DNA of 64,000 bases from Argyresthia goedartella. Taxonomy: Eukaryota; Arthropoda; Insecta; Lepidoptera; Argyresthiidae. Within the stretch, counting starts at the first letter, position 1; every line of letters starts with the position of its first letter. The stretch spans positions 36,844,906 through 36,908,905 of the forward strand of contig OX463818.1 in assembly GCA_949825045.1 (NCBI GenBank), read 5' to 3'. The position numbers and the translations under genes are program-made. Of the stretch, positions 62,261 to 64,000 are shown piece by piece. Under the pieces are notes generated by a model. It ran no database searches. It was not told the origin of the DNA and saw nothing but the letters and a program-made list of their open reading frames with translations.

Positions 62261-63893
62261 GCGCGGATCGACCTACCTACAGGATTCTTCTACACAGGAG
62301 CTGTTTAAATGGATCTCAGTATCATCAATATAGGACTGTTGTAGGTTAGTTTAATGATTTTTTTGTGGATTGAAAAAGGACATTACGTAACCGACTTCCC
62401 TTTTGACCTACCGGAATTCTAACTCATGTGCTAGTGCAATGGTGGCTTAACAAAAGCGGGGCACTTCTCACTCAGATCTGTTGTATCGTATTGAATGCTC
62501 TGTGATCGTATCTGTAGATTTCCAAACTCAAAGTCTTAGTCGTAATTAACGGGGTATAGCTTACAGCCTGCAATGTCTGCTGAAGCCAGCCAGCTCCTGC
62601 TATAAATGGAACTGAATTGAGATTTTCCTAAATCGTACTTTGAAAGTATGCAGTAAAGCACGACGCGTGATTCTGAGGACGTTGAGCCAAACCAGAAATA
62701 AGTTCTCCACTCAGTGTAGAATCTCATGTATTTATTGTACAGTATAATATTAAAATAACGTCGAGAGGTGCCCGACGATGACCTCACGTGAGCGACCTCG
62801 GGCCGTGCATTCAACCACTTGTTCAATAAATAGACACAACTATATGCACATACAATCACTAGCTCGTATAACCTTACACTTAATATCAACAAATGTTATA
62901 TTATTGTATTTTTTACTATATTAGTTATTAACATTCAATGTACAATTACAAACATGCATTTTTATCTCGCCAAAAGAAGCACGAATCTCTCCAGTCATTC
63001 TGGTTCACCTGGCACCCGAGTAGTGAGTGACCTGCCACCTGGCTGGGCGCTGGCTGGGCGTATTCTGAGATGTCGCACCCCGGGCTAACAAGACTCGCCG
63101 TCCTTTGTAAAGCTAATACAACGAATAACTAGTAGTTAGGTACATACATACTTTTGCAGAACAATTCGTGCTTCTATCATCAATTCATCACAGTCTCATG
63201 TCATAACTTTTCTCATTGCTACTTTACTTATCTCTATAATTAAGTTTATAATTTTATTTTAAAAATTGATTCTAAATACGTATATCCTAAAGTATTATAA
63301 TGTATTTTTAATTGTAAATAAATAAATATGTATTTCACGATTTAGGCATTATTTTATGTATAAGTACTGCTTTATAGAATACTGAACGTTCGGGCCGGAG
63401 AGCGGCCTCGGTAACAACATTTCTATAGATAGGTTTGGCGGCTTAACATTTAACACTTATGTACAAACATCGGTATACATCTCAAACGGCAATAACCAGC
63501 TACAAACTTACAAAAATCTCAAGAATTCTCTAAATAAATATTTTGTTGTTATGGCTCGCTTAAAAAAACATGCATGGCACAGTACACCCCCTATCGAGAT
63601 ACGTCATGATTATAAGAGTACCTCAAGTAGCCAAGGCTTCAATAGGTAGAATCGTCATCGCATCGAAGACGAGACTAGTGCATATTCAAAAGGCATCGGC
63701 GAGATTAAAGCGTCGCTCAATACAGTTTGTAGTGAGAGCGGCGGCTGGACTGGTGAATTGTTATTGGACGGTTCGATAAGACACTCTCTTTATGGCAGTA
63801 ATCATGGCGGAGGCGGCGCCGGCAGATCCGTCAACTGCTACGTATCAGTAAACTGCTGAATAGAATGATATAAGCATATAACGAAGAAGCAAA
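62261..63893. other. Probable 3' untranslated regions of two convergent genes
   Basis: No coding frame or TE motif. AATAAA on the + strand near 62825 and 63317; TTTATT (minus-strand signal) near 62725. Either gene could end in here. Confidence 0.45.
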
Positions 63894-64000
63894 CTAGGGA
63901 TCAGTCTCGACGCGCGTGGTATCCTCGTCGGGCGCCGGCTCGGGCTCTGCGGCGGAGGGGATGGTGGCGAGCGCTCGCGGGGCATGCGCGGGGTGTGCGG
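63894..64000 (-). CDS. C-terminal end of a minus-strand gene, cut by the window edge
   Basis: One minus-strand frame from the edge reads A-L-A-T-I-P-S-A-A-E-P-E-P-A-P-D-E-D-T-T-R-V-E-T-D-P and stops at TAG 63896-63894. The acidic, low-complexity end and sharp GC rise look like a protein C-terminus. Other frames are Arg-rich. Product unknown. Confidence 0.4.
   Translation of the reverse strand, partial: AHPAHAPRALATIPSAAEPEPAPDEDTTRVETDP

Overview
The window looks like eukaryotic, very probably lepidopteran, nuclear DNA. The evidence is repeat content: a 3' leftover of a TED/errantivirus-type endogenous retrovirus, BEL/Pao and Ty3/Gypsy elements, several APE-type LINEs, a tRNA-headed SINE with a tail of the kind seen in moths and butterflies, and spliced GC-rich exons only at the far right. 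No prokaryotic operons, CRISPR arrays or phage genes were seen. About 59 of 64 kb is nested transposable elements. The species is not determined.

Left part (1-16067): the 3' half of a BEL/Pao element (BEL-A, + strand), a Ty3/Gypsy integrase fragment with a 1.2 kb LTR that carries a 26-bp minisatellite (Gyp-B), and a LINE endonuclease gene (LINE-C) split by a complete BEL/Pao element (BEL-D, - strand, 560-bp LTRs, target duplication CCATG). BEL-A and BEL-D belong to one family, and both carry an in-frame TAG exactly between gag and pol.

16068-25382: ERV-E, an env-bearing Ty3/Gypsy retrovirus on the - strand. It has gag with two zinc knuckles, a canonical U UUA AAC shift site into pol, integrase, and a baculovirus-F-like env. 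A leader-exon splice donor and an env splice acceptor are in compatible phase. Its pol is broken by one stop and by a 5'-truncated LINE (LINE-F). Its 5' LTR is cut and fused to the pol of another Gypsy element (Gyp-G).

25383-34620: fragments of three further Gypsy elements (Gyp-G, Gyp-H, Gyp-J) and two LINE 3' ends. 34885-47281: one I/R1-like LINE with RNase H (LINE-L, - strand) stretched to 12.4 kb by at least four insertions: a CR1/Jockey-like LINE with an esterase-like ORF1 (LINE-M), a short poly(A)-tailed piece, a 1.8 kb LTR element with no coding capacity (element N), and another LINE (LINE-O).

47282-59535: a LINE ORF1 piece, a Gypsy element with a 2.2 kb LTR and an A AAA AAC shift site (Gyp-Q), a dispersed repeat, a decayed DD37D mariner, a collapsed BEL array, a LINE end and a SINE. 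59536-64000 is the only stretch that looks like host gene territory: candidate exons on the + strand with good splice sites and the C-terminal end of a - strand gene at the edge. I could not name either gene. Element letters (A-U) are labels made for this report. All positions come from reading the sequence by eye; family assignments are from motif recognition, not from a search.
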